A stretch of DNA of 7,933 nucleotides from Hyphomicrobiales bacterium (GTDB lineage: Bacteria > Pseudomonadota > Alphaproteobacteria > Rhizobiales > Xanthobacteraceae): contig JAFKKQ010000067.1 in NCBI GenBank assembly GCA_017304505.1, forward strand, positions 1 through 7,933, read 5' to 3'. Positions 1-6,962 of this stretch are shown one piece after another. A program made the translations under genes and the position numbers. Each line of letters opens with the position of its first letter. Within the stretch, counting starts at the first letter, position 1. Below the pieces are notes generated by a model. It was not told the origin of the DNA, ran no database searches, and saw only the letters and a program-made list of their open reading frames with translations.

Positions 1-210
1 ATGCTTGGCGGCTTGTTTGGCACCAATCGCGCCCGTGGTCAGCGGCTCAGCACCACGCAGGTGATCGCCCGGCAGGTGACGCGGACGGTGACCAATCGGG
101 TCGCCGGCCAGATTGCCGCCGATCTCGGCAAGTCGATCGGCGGCTCGATGGGCGGTTCGGTCGGCCGCGCCATCGTGCGCGGTGCGCTCGGCGGCATCCT
201 CCGGCGATAA
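1..210 (+). CDS. C-terminal end of a HerA-like (DUF853) ATPase, 5' truncated by the window
   Basis: Only the last 69 residues are present and the reading frame is open to the left edge, so the ATG at base 1 is probably an internal methionine. The tail is rich in Gly, Arg and Ala and ends in a run of the form VGRAIVRGALGGILRR, preceded by a Gly/Ser stretch (GGSMGGSVG). From memory this matches the basic, glycine-rich C-terminus of the HerA-like helicase family DUF853 (E. coli YjgR type). In that family the P-loop ATPase core lies far upstream and is not visible here. The cellular role of DUF853 proteins is poorly defined; they are predicted to be nucleic-acid-translocating ATPases. The next gene begins seven bases after the TAA, so the two are probably cotranscribed. 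The assignment rests on tail similarity only; an unrelated Gly/Arg-rich C-terminus cannot be excluded. Confidence 0.65.
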   Translation: MLGGLFGTNRARGQRLSTTQVIARQVTRTVTNRVAGQIAADLGKSIGGSMGGSVGRAIVRGALGGILRR

Positions 211-217
211 TCCTACG

Positions 218-1138
218 ATGGCGCACCCTCACCAGTGGTGGTTCGGTGAGACGACGATGCAGCGCGTCGTCGAATCGGAAACGCCGCTGCTGCCGCCGTT
301 TGAATTCTTTCCCGATTGCACGCAGGCGCACCTCGACGCCAATCGCGACTGGCTGCAGCCGCGCTTTCAGGATGCGGCGAGCGGCGCGCTGATTGTCGCC
401 ATTCAGAGCTTTCTCATTCGCCAGAACGGACTGACGATTCTGATCGACTCCTGTTCAGGCAATGACAAGGAGGCGCGCGTTCGCCCGGCGTTCCGCCGCG
501 CGCAATGGCCCTGGCTGCGGGCGTTGAACGCCACGGGCGTCAAGCCCGAGGACATCGACATCGTCTTATGCTCGCATTTGCATGTCGATCACGTCGGCTG
601 GAATACACGGCTCGACAACGGCCGCTGGGTTCCGACATTTCCCAACGCGCGCTATCTCATCGGACGGCGCGAGTTCGAATATTGGAAAGCGGCGGGGCCG
701 GCGGCGCTCGCGCGCAGCGGCGACTACATCAGCGACAGCGTGCTGCCGGTGTTCGAAAGCGGCCAGGCCGATCTGATCGGTGACGAGCATGGGCTCGCGC
801 ACGATATTTCGGTCGAGCCGGCGCCGGGCCATACGCCTGGGCAGTTGATGGTGCGCGTCGGTTCGGGGCGCGAGCAGGCGATTCTCTGCGCGGACCTGAT
901 GCATCATCCGTTGCAGATCCGCTATCCGGAGTGGAGCACGGTCGCCTGTGCCGATCCCGCTGCGGCGCGGACGACCCGAATCAAGTTCTTCAACGATCAT
1001 GCCGGCACTGGCCGCTTGATCTTTCCGGCCCATTTCCCGACGCCGACCGGTGGGACCATCGAGCGCGACGGCAAGGATTTCCACTTCAGCTTCTGCGGCG
1101 AACAGGGCAAGACGCTGTGGTCAGGCACTGGATTATAA
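218..1138 (+). CDS. MBL-fold metallo-hydrolase, substrate unknown
   Basis: The 306-residue product carries the metal-ligand pattern of the metallo-beta-lactamase superfamily: SHLHVDHVGW with His120, His122, Asp124 and His125, then His205 in PGHTPGQ, Asp226 in CADLMHH and His272 in PAHFPTP. This is a complete dinuclear zinc set, so the enzyme should be active. No signal peptide is seen, so it is likely cytosolic. ATG 218 was chosen because the first 20 residues (HQWWFGETTMQRVVES) resemble the usual W-x-IG-x-x-x-x-RVVE opening of this COG0491-type group; a later Met at residue 14 would cut that strand. There is no clear Shine-Dalgarno sequence. The start lies seven bases after the upstream stop, suggesting translational coupling. 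Family members include lactonases and other ester or thioester hydrolases, but nothing here identifies the substrate. Fold assignment is firm; function is open. Confidence 0.9.
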   Translation: MAHPHQWWFGETTMQRVVESETPLLPPFEFFPDCTQAHLDANRDWLQPRFQDAASGALIVAIQSFLIRQNGLTILIDSCSGNDKEARVRPAFRRAQWPWLRALNATGVKPEDIDIVLCSHLHVDHVGWNTRLDNGRWVPTFPNARYLIGRREFEYWKAAGPAALARSGDYISDSVLPVFESGQADLIGDEHGLAHDISVEPAPGHTPGQLMVRVGSGREQAILCADLMHHPLQIRYPEWSTVACADPAAARTTRIKFFNDHAGTGRLIFPAHFPTPTGGTIERDGKDFHFSFCGEQGKTLWSGTGL

Positions 1139-1147
1139 TTGTTCTAA
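1133..1147 (+). promoter_or_regulatory. Putative feoAB promoter -10 with overlapping Irr/ICE-like operator
   Basis: The sequence TTATAA-TTG-TTCTAA is a dyad centred on base 1140 with five of six arm positions paired; the only mismatch is T1136 opposite C1144. Its right arm and spacing resemble the inverted repeat TTAGAA-N3-TTCTAA that I recall for the iron control element recognised by Irr in Bradyrhizobium and relatives. A perfect TATAAT hexamer (1134-1139) sits within the dyad, so a bound regulator would cover the -10 region and start point. No good -35 hexamer is seen 16 to 18 bases upstream. The dyad overlaps the stop codon of the preceding gene (1136-1138), and transcription starting near 1146 would give a leader of about 90 bases before feoA. 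The pattern is seen directly; its role is inferred. Confidence 0.45.
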
Positions 1148-1215
1148 CCTGCTGATCCTCAAGGCGGTTTGACTTGCCCCGTGTCGGCGGTTGCCCCACT
1201 TGAAGCACAGCAGCA

Positions 1216-1234
1216 TAGAAACGCCGGACTTCTA
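1216..1234. repeat. Short inverted repeat TAGAA-N9-TTCTA in the feoA leader
   Basis: Two perfect five-base arms, TAGAA (1216-1220) and TTCTA (1230-1234), flank nine bases directly upstream of the feoA start. The half-sites match those of the dyad at 1133-1147, but the spacing is nine instead of three. It could be a second weak regulator site, a small leader hairpin placed to affect initiation, or chance. No strong Shine-Dalgarno is present; the best candidate is GGA at 1226-1228, inside the loop of this repeat. Confidence 0.25.
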
Positions 1235-1237
1235 GAC

Positions 1238-1519
1238 ATGACCGATGATGGCGCATCGGCGGCAGCCGAGGAGCGCACCCCTTTGGGCCTGGCGCAGCGC
1301 GGTTTTTGCGGCCGGATCGAGGCCATCGCGGTGGACGTCGACTCCGCCGTGCCGGCGTCCGAGATCGAGCGCCGCCTGATCGAACTGGGTTTCGTCGAAG
1401 GGGCGCGCGTCGAGATTTTACATGAAGGGCCGATTGGCCGCGACCCGATCGCCGTCCGCGTCAACGACACCACGATTGCGCTGCGCCGCCGCGAGGCAAT
1501 GGCCATTCTGGTGATCTGA
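1238..1519 (+). CDS. feoA: FeoA, ferrous iron transport accessory protein
   Basis: The 93-residue product is a FeoA/SH3-like domain protein. The recognisable signature runs from GFCGRIEAI near residue 22, through RRLIELGFVEGARVEIL and the G/R-DP turn (GRDPIAVRV), to the closing LRRREAMAILVI. These match the FeoA pattern L-x-x-LG-x-x-x-G-x-x-V, then P-x-x-DP, then LR-x-x-EA-x-x-I. FeoA is a small cytosolic partner that binds FeoB and supports its Fe(II) transport. ATG 1238 gives a short polar N-terminal extension of about 18 residues before the domain. An in-frame TTG at 1169 would add 23 residues without family character and was not used. The stop lies three bases before the feoB start, so the genes form one operon with probable translational coupling. 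The upstream dyad suggests iron-dependent control. Confidence 0.93.
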   Translation: MTDDGASAAAEERTPLGLAQRGFCGRIEAIAVDVDSAVPASEIERRLIELGFVEGARVEILHEGPIGRDPIAVRVNDTTIALRRREAMAILVI

Positions 1520-1522
1520 CCC

Positions 1523-3418
1523 ATGACGACCGTGACCGAAATCGGCGCCGCATCCAGCGTCTGGCGCTTTGCCCTCGTTGGCACGCCCAACAGCGGCAAG
1601 ACGGCATTGTTCAACGCGCTGACCGGCAGCCGGCAGAAGGTCGCAAATTATCCGGGCGTCACGGTCGAGCGTAAAAGCGGCGTGTTCCGCACCGCCTCCG
1701 GCCATCGTGTCAACCTGGTCGACCTGCCGGGCACGTATTCGCTGCGCGGACGCAGTCCCGACGAGGAGATCACCCGCGACGCGGTGCTGGGCCGGATCGC
1801 CAACGAGACCGCGCCCGATCTGCTGCTGTGCGTGGCGGACGCCACCAATCTGCGCGTGGCGCTGCGGCTGGTGATCGAACTGAAGCGCGTCGGCCGGCCG
1901 ATGCTGCTGGTGCTCAACATGATCGATATCGCGCGCCGGCGCGGCATCGATATCGATCTCGACAAGCTGTCGGCGGAGCTTGGCGTGCCGGTGGTGACCT
2001 CCACCGCGGTGCGCCGTGGCGGCACCGACGAATTGCTGCGCCGTCTCGATGACATGGCCGCGGGCGCGGTGGGCCAGAGCCACGAGAGCACCTGGAAAAC
2101 GCCGACCACCGCGGAGTTGCGCGCCGCGCAGCGCGAGGCCGATCGGGTCATCAAGGTGGCGGTCGGCGAGCCGAAGCGGCCCGATACCATCACCGGACGG
2201 GTGGACGGCGTGCTGCTGCATCCGGTCGCCGGCCTCCTGATCCTGCTGTGCCTGCTGTTCGTGATGTTCCAGGCGGTGTTTGCCTGGGCCGAGCCCGTGA
2301 TGGATCTCATCGAGGCGGGCTTCGATGCGCTCGGCGCGTTCGCTCATGATGCGTTGCCGGAAGGTCTGCTGCAGAGCTTCATCCAGAACGGCGTGATCTC
2401 CGGCGTCGGCAGCGTGATCGTGTTCCTGCCGCAAATCCTGATCCTGTTCCTGTTCATCCTGCTGCTGGAAGACCTCGGCTACATGGCACGGGCGGCGTTC
2501 CTGATGGATCGCATCATGGGGGGCGCGGGGCTGCACGGCCGCGCCTTCATCCCGCTGCTGTCGAGCTTTGCCTGCGCCATCCCCGGCATCATGGCGACGC
2601 GCGTGATCGACGACCGCCGCGACCGGCTCACCACGATCCTGGTCGCGCCGCTGATGACGTGCTCGGCGCGCATTCCCGTTTACACGCTCATCATCTCGGC
2701 GTTCATTCCGAACACGCAGGTCTGGGGCTTCGTCGGCCTGCAGGGTCTCGTCATGTTCGGGCTCTACGCCATCGGCATCCTGAGCGCGCTCGGCGTGTCG
2801 TTCGTCGCCAATCATCTCTTCGTTCGCGACGGCGGCACGCCGCCGTTCATGCTGGAACTGCCCGACTACAAGCTGCCGCGATTGCGCAGCGTGGCGATGG
2901 GCCTCTACACCCGCGCGACGATGTTTCTCTATCGCGCCGGAACCACGATCTTCTCGATGATGATGCTGATCTGGTTCCTGGCGTCGTTCCCGCGGCCGCC
3001 GCTTGGCGCGACGCAACCGGCCATCGACTACAGTCTCGCTGCCATCATCGGCAAGTGGCTCGAGCCGGTGCTGTCGCCGGTCGGCTTCAACTGGCAGATC
3101 AACGTCGCGCTTATTCCGGGCATGGCGGCGCGCGAGGTCGCGGTGGCCTCGCTCGGCACGGTCTATGCGATCGAGGGCGGCAAGGACGCCGCCGAGCAGA
3201 TCGGTCAGGCGCTGGCCAGCAAATGGAGCCTCGCCACCGCGCTGGCGCTGCTCGCGTGGTATATCTTCGCGCCGCAGTGCGCGGCGACGCTCGCCGTCAT
3301 CAAGCGCGAAACCGGCGGCTGGCGCTGGATGTTCGTCACGTTTTTCTACATGCTGACCCTGGCTTATATTGCCGCGTTCATAACCTACCACACGGCCGTG
3401 GCGCTCGGCTGGGGCTGA
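1523..3418 (+). CDS. feoB: FeoB, GTP-driven ferrous iron transporter
   Basis: The 631-residue protein has an N-terminal G domain and a polytopic membrane domain. G motifs are visible: G1 GTPNSGKT (20-27), G2 Thr47 in YPGVTVE, G3 DLPG (67-70), G4 NMID (132-135) and a G5-like STA near 160. G1 has Thr21 where many FeoB proteins have Asn. A short linker domain (about 165-230) leads to the first membrane segment at 232-254. The Gate/core signatures are YMARAAFLMDR (320-330), CAIPGIMATR (351-360), PLMTCSARIPVY (376-387), AAREVAVASLGT (535-546) and CAATLAVIKRETGGW (586-600). Cys351, Cys380 and Cys586 sit where E. coli FeoB has transport-related cysteines. It is shorter than E. coli FeoB (773 residues), as other alphaproteobacterial members seem to be. 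It imports Fe(II) across the inner membrane with FeoA. No feoC follows. Confidence 0.97.
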   Translation: MTTVTEIGAASSVWRFALVGTPNSGKTALFNALTGSRQKVANYPGVTVERKSGVFRTASGHRVNLVDLPGTYSLRGRSPDEEITRDAVLGRIANETAPDLLLCVADATNLRVALRLVIELKRVGRPMLLVLNMIDIARRRGIDIDLDKLSAELGVPVVTSTAVRRGGTDELLRRLDDMAAGAVGQSHESTWKTPTTAELRAAQREADRVIKVAVGEPKRPDTITGRVDGVLLHPVAGLLILLCLLFVMFQAVFAWAEPVMDLIEAGFDALGAFAHDALPEGLLQSFIQNGVISGVGSVIVFLPQILILFLFILLLEDLGYMARAAFLMDRIMGGAGLHGRAFIPLLSSFACAIPGIMATRVIDDRRDRLTTILVAPLMTCSARIPVYTLIISAFIPNTQVWGFVGLQGLVMFGLYAIGILSALGVSFVANHLFVRDGGTPPFMLELPDYKLPRLRSVAMGLYTRATMFLYRAGTTIFSMMMLIWFLASFPRPPLGATQPAIDYSLAAIIGKWLEPVLSPVGFNWQINVALIPGMAAREVAVASLGTVYAIEGGKDAAEQIGQALASKWSLATALALLAWYIFAPQCAATLAVIKRETGGWRWMFVTFFYMLTLAYIAAFITYHTAVALGWG

Positions 3419-3430
3419 TCGTTATTGTTC

Positions 3431-3465
3431 CCCGCGCGCGCCTCGCTCACGCGCGGATGCGCGGG
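3431..3465. repeat. GC-rich inverted repeat between feoB and the thiolase gene
   Basis: CCCGCGC (3431-3437) is complementary to GCGCGGG (3459-3465), and CCGCGCG (3432-3438) can alternatively pair with CGCGCGG (3450-3456). The two hairpins are mutually exclusive. No T-run follows, so this is not a canonical intrinsic terminator. It may slow or partly separate transcription of the iron and beta-oxidation operons, or simply reflect local CG richness. The whole intergenic region is only 66 bases. Confidence 0.3.
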
Positions 3466-3484
3466 CCAAGAGCAGAGAGCGCCG

Positions 3485-4693
3485 ATGACAGACGCATTCA
3501 TCTACGATCACGTTCGCACGCCGCGCGGGCGCGGCAAGGCCGACGGCGCGCTGCACGAGGTGACGGCTCTCAATCTTGCAAGCCAGGCGCTCGCCGCGAT
3601 CCGCGAACGCAACCGTCTCGATTCGAGGCCGGTCGATGACGTGGTGCTGGGCTGCGTCGATCCGGTCGGCGAAGCCGGCGGCGACATCGCCCGCGTTGCC
3701 GCGATCATGGCAGGCTTCGGCGACAACGTGCCGGGCGTGCAGATCAACCGCTTCTGCGCTTCGGGCCTGGACGCGGTGAACTTCGCGGCTGCTGAAGTCA
3801 TGTCCGGCCAGCACGACATGACCATCGGCGGCGGCGTGGAATCCATGAGCCGCGTCGGCATCGGCGCCTCCGGCGGCGCGTGGCCGATGGACCCGTCGAT
3901 CGCGCTGAAATCCTATTTCGTGCCGCAGGGCATTTCCGCCGATCTGATCGCCACCAAATACGGCTTCCCGCGCGCCGACGCCGACGCCTACGCGGTCGAG
4001 AGCCAGAAGCGCGCGGCGGCGGCCTGGGACGAGGGGCGTTTCAAGACTTCGGTGCTGACGGTCAAGGACGTCAACGGCCTCGCCCTGCTCGCGAAAGACG
4101 AGCACATGCGGCCGGGAACGACGATGCAGACGCTCGCGCAGTTGAAGCCATCGTTCGCGCAAGTGGGCGAGCAGGGCGGCTTCGACGCGGTGGCGATCCA
4201 GCGCTACCCGGAATTCGAGACGCTTAACCATGTACACACGCCGGGCAATTCGTCCGGCATTGTCGATGGCGCTGCGGCCGTGCTGATCGGCAACGCAGAA
4301 GCGGGGAAGGCCGCGGGTCTCAAGCCGCGCGCCAAGATCCGCCAGTTCGCTAACATCGGCTCCGAGCCTTCGATCATGCTGACCGGGCCGGTGCCCGTGA
4401 CCGAGAAGGTGCTGAAGAAGGCCGGCATGACCACCGGCGACATCGACCTGTTCGAATTGAACGAGGCGTTCGCCTCGGTGGTGCTGCGCTACATGCAGGC
4501 GTTCGACATTCCGCATGACAAGATCAACGTCAACGGCGGCGCCATTGCGATGGGGCATCCGCTCGGCGCCACCGGCGCCATGATCCTCGGCACGGTGCTG
4601 GACGAGTTGGAGCGGCGCGATCTGAACACCGCGCTGGTGACGCTGTGCATCGGCGCCGGCATGGGCACCGCAACCATCATCGAGCGGGTGTGA
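3485..4693 (+). CDS. fadA: FadA-type thiolase (acetyl-CoA C-acyltransferase)
   Basis: The 402-residue product is a complete thiolase, of normal family length. Nucleophile Cys91 lies in [12 protein letters not shown]. The other active-site motifs are NEAF (326-329), His358 in [15 protein letters not shown] and the acid/base Cys388 in [15 protein letters not shown]. The N-terminal opening [18 protein letters not shown] is typical of degradative 3-ketoacyl-CoA thiolases annotated as acetyl-CoA C-acetyltransferase in alphaproteobacteria. It cleaves 3-ketoacyl-CoA with CoA to release acetyl-CoA, acting in the cytosol. ATG 3485 was chosen over an in-frame TTG at 3425 because the family sequence begins at the ATG and a purine-rich AGAGAG (3474-3479) stands at ribosome-binding distance. 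The downstream fadB-type gene starts two bases after its stop, which supports a beta-oxidation role rather than polyhydroxybutyrate synthesis. The symbol follows this context; chain-length preference is unknown. Confidence 0.92.
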   Translation: MTDAFIYDHVRTPRGRGKADGALHEVTALNLASQALAAIRERNRLDSRPVDDVVLGCVDPVGEAGGDIARVAAIMAGFGDNVPGVQINRFCASGLDAVNFAAAEVMSGQHDMTIGGGVESMSRVGIGASGGAWPMDPSIALKSYFVPQGISADLIATKYGFPRADADAYAVESQKRAAAAWDEGRFKTSVLTVKDVNGLALLAKDEHMRPGTTMQTLAQLKPSFAQVGEQGGFDAVAIQRYPEFETLNHVHTPGNSSGIVDGAAAVLIGNAEAGKAAGLKPRAKIRQFANIGSEPSIMLTGPVPVTEKVLKKAGMTTGDIDLFELNEAFASVVLRYMQAFDIPHDKINVNGGAIAMGHPLGATGAMILGTVLDELERRDLNTALVTLCIGAGMGTATIIERV

Positions 4694-4695
4694 AC

Positions 4696-6918
4696 ATGGG
4701 TGCGAACTTGGCCGCAGCGAATTTCAAGCTCGACATCGACGCCGACGGCATCGCGCTCGTCACCTGGGACAGGACGGGACGCTCGATGAACGTCATCGAC
4801 GCCTCGACCATCGAAGAACTGTCGACGCTGGTCGAAACGATCGCAGGCGATGCCGCGATCAAGGGCGCGGTCGTCACCTCCGGCAAGGAGACGTTCTCCG
4901 CCGGCGCGGACCTGACCATGCTGCAGGCGCTGATGCGCGCCTACGACGACAAGATGCAGCGCGAAGGCGAGACCGTGGCTGTGACATTCCTGTTCGAGGA
5001 AAGTCGCAAGCTGTCGCAGCTCTATCGGCGGATCGAGACCTGCGGCAAGCCGTTCGTCGCCGCGATCAACGGCACGGCACTTGGCGGCGGCCTTGAGCTT
5101 TGCCTGGCCTGTCATCACCGCGTCGCCGCCGACAACGGCAAGACCCGGCTCGGCCTGCCCGAGGTCAAGGTCGGTCTGTTTCCCGGCGCGGGCGGCACGC
5201 AGCGCGTCGCGCGCATGATGCCGCCGGCCGATGCGCTGCAGTTCCTGCTCAAGGGTGATCCGGTCGGGCTCGACCGCGCCAAGGCGTTGAAGCTCGTCGA
5301 CGCGGTGGTGCCGGCGGCCGATCTCATCAGGACGGCGAAGGATTGGGCCAAGGCCAACCCCGCCGCCAAGGCGCCGTGGGATACGGACGGCTTCCGGCTG
5401 CCCGGCGGACCCGTCTATTCCAAGGCCGGCATGATGACGTTCCCGGCAGCGAACGCGCTCTACCGCCGCGAGACCTACGACAATTATCCGGCGGCGCGCG
5501 CCATCATGCAGGTGGTGTATGAGGGCCTGCAGCTTCCGATGGACCGCGCGCTGGCGGTGGAGCAGCGGTATTTCGCCAGTGTGCTGCGCTCGCCGCAGGC
5601 CGCGGCGATGACGCGCTCGCTGTTCGTGTCGATGCAGGCTTTGAACAAGGGCGCGCGGCGGCCGGCGAATGTGCTGCCGTCGAAGCTCAAGAGGATCGGC
5701 GTCATCGGTGCGGGCTTCATGGGCGCGGGCATCGCCTCGGTCAGTTCGCAAGCGGGGCTTGAGGTGGTGCTGATCGACCGCGATCGGGCCAGTGCCGACA
5801 AGGGCAAGGCCACCGTCGAGAAAAGTCTCACCGCACAGGTCGAACGTGGCCGCATGGTGGCGGAGCGGCGCGACGCCGCGCTGGCGCGTATCGAGGCCAC
5901 CGCCGACTACGCCGCGCTGAAGGGCGTCGACCTGATCGTCGAGGCGGTGTTCGAGGATCGCAAGGTGAAGGCGGAGGCGACCGCGAAGGCGCAGGCGGTG
6001 ATGCCCGACATCGTGTTCGGCTCCAACACCTCGACCTTGCCGATCACATCATTGGCGGATACCGCGAAGGATGCCACGCGCTTCATCGGCATTCACTTCT
6101 TTTCTCCGGTTGAGCGCATGATGCTGGTCGAGATCATCCTCGGCAAGAAGACCGGCGATGTCGCGCTCTCAACCGCGTTGGATTTCGTTCGCGCCATCGG
6201 CAAGACGCCGATTGTCGTCAACGACACCCGCGGCTTCTACGCCAACCGCTGCGTCCTGAATTACATCCAGGAAGGCCACCTCATGCTGCTGGAGGGCATT
6301 CCTTCCGCCATGATCGAGAATGTCGCGCGCATGGCGGGCATGCCGGTCGGGCCGCTGTCGCTCTGTGACGAGGTCGCCATCGATCTCTGCCTGAAGATCG
6401 CCAAGGCGACCGAAGCCGATCTCGGCCCGCAGGCGGTGGACCAGGGGCAGAAGAAATTGCTCGAAGACATGGTGGAGGCGCGCGGCCGTCTGGGCCGCAA
6501 GAACGGCAAGGGCTTCTATGATTATCCGCAAGGCGCGCCGAAGCGCCTGTGGCCGGGGCTTGCCGCGTTGCAGCCGAAGACACTTAGCCGCGAGCAAATC
6601 GAGGCCATCGATGTGCAGGAGATGAAGGCCCGTTTCCTGGTGGTGCAGGCGCTGGAGGCCGCGCGCACCTTCGAGGAGGGCGTCATCACCGACGTGCGCG
6701 AGGCTGACGTCGGCTCGATCCTGGGCTTCGGTTTTGCGCCTTATTCCGGAGGCACGCTGTCCTATATCGACATGATGGGAAGCAAACGGTTCGTCGAACT
6801 GTGCCTCCGCCTGGAAAAGTACGGGCCGCGCTTTGCGCCGTCGAAGCTGCTGCTCGACATGGCGGCGAAGAACGAAAGCTTCTACGGTCGCTTCGCGCCT
6901 GGAAAGACAGCAGCGTGA
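4696..6918 (+). CDS. fadB: FadB-type enoyl-CoA hydratase / 3-hydroxyacyl-CoA dehydrogenase
   Basis: This 740-residue protein fuses two beta-oxidation enzymes. The N-terminal crotonase domain (about 10-215) shows the oxyanion-hole segment SAGADL (68-73) and catalytic glutamates Glu134 in GGGLEL and Glu156 in LGLPEVKVGLFPG. The dehydrogenase part begins near 332 with the NAD-binding motif GAGFMG (Gly338, Gly340, Gly343) and continues with Ser446 in SNTS, His467 in IHFFSPV, Glu479 and Asn517 in GFYANR. A second C-terminal dehydrogenase lobe covers about 510-735. All catalytic residues expected from E. coli FadB are present. It hydrates 2-enoyl-CoA, then oxidises the 3-hydroxyacyl-CoA with NAD. 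The start two bases after the thiolase stop, without a Shine-Dalgarno, indicates translational coupling; the two products probably form an alpha2-beta2 trifunctional complex. It could equally be labelled FadJ; sequence alone does not separate them here. Confidence 0.95.
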   Translation: MGANLAAANFKLDIDADGIALVTWDRTGRSMNVIDASTIEELSTLVETIAGDAAIKGAVVTSGKETFSAGADLTMLQALMRAYDDKMQREGETVAVTFLFEESRKLSQLYRRIETCGKPFVAAINGTALGGGLELCLACHHRVAADNGKTRLGLPEVKVGLFPGAGGTQRVARMMPPADALQFLLKGDPVGLDRAKALKLVDAVVPAADLIRTAKDWAKANPAAKAPWDTDGFRLPGGPVYSKAGMMTFPAANALYRRETYDNYPAARAIMQVVYEGLQLPMDRALAVEQRYFASVLRSPQAAAMTRSLFVSMQALNKGARRPANVLPSKLKRIGVIGAGFMGAGIASVSSQAGLEVVLIDRDRASADKGKATVEKSLTAQVERGRMVAERRDAALARIEATADYAALKGVDLIVEAVFEDRKVKAEATAKAQAVMPDIVFGSNTSTLPITSLADTAKDATRFIGIHFFSPVERMMLVEIILGKKTGDVALSTALDFVRAIGKTPIVVNDTRGFYANRCVLNYIQEGHLMLLEGIPSAMIENVARMAGMPVGPLSLCDEVAIDLCLKIAKATEADLGPQAVDQGQKKLLEDMVEARGRLGRKNGKGFYDYPQGAPKRLWPGLAALQPKTLSREQIEAIDVQEMKARFLVVQALEAARTFEEGVITDVREADVGSILGFGFAPYSGGTLSYIDMMGSKRFVELCLRLEKYGPRFAPSKLLLDMAAKNESFYGRFAPGKTAA

Positions 6919-6947
6919 CGCCGCGCCGCCGTGCAACGACGATCAAG

Positions 6948-6955
6948 AGGAAGGA
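6948..6955 (+). promoter_or_regulatory. Strong Shine-Dalgarno of the methyltransferase-like gene
   Basis: AGGAAGGA lies seven bases before ATG 6963. It is the best ribosome-binding site in the window; most other starts here rely on close spacing to the upstream stop. It fixes the start of the exported methyltransferase-like protein, and so keeps its signal peptide. It also suggests translation independent of the beta-oxidation pair. Confidence 0.75.
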
Positions 6956-6962
6956 AAGCGCC

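Noticed and set aside
1169..1237. TTG at 1169 as an upstream feoA start, or TTGACT there as a -35 element
   Set aside because: The 23 added residues have no FeoA character, and ATG 1238 fits the family length. As a -35 it has no plausible -10 at 16 to 18 bases downstream.
1418..3391. 657-residue open frame on the - strand opposite feoB
   Set aside because: It lies wholly antisense to a clear feoB with all G motifs. Its product is dominated by His, Arg, Asp and Gln with no domain character, which is typical of the complement of high-GC3 coding sequence.
2659..3639. 326-residue + strand frame overlapping feoB and the thiolase start
   Set aside because: It is an out-of-frame reading of feoB and the thiolase gene, Arg/Ala/His-rich, with no membrane or motif pattern.
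3422..4558. 378-residue open frame on the - strand opposite the thiolase gene
   Set aside because: The thiolase on the + strand has all catalytic motifs; the antisense product is a His/Arg/Ala-rich composition artefact with no recognisable fold.
4489..5751. 420-residue open frame on the - strand opposite the thiolase end and the hydratase domain
   Set aside because: It spans the junction of two well-supported + strand genes and shows only the skewed composition expected of an antisense shadow.
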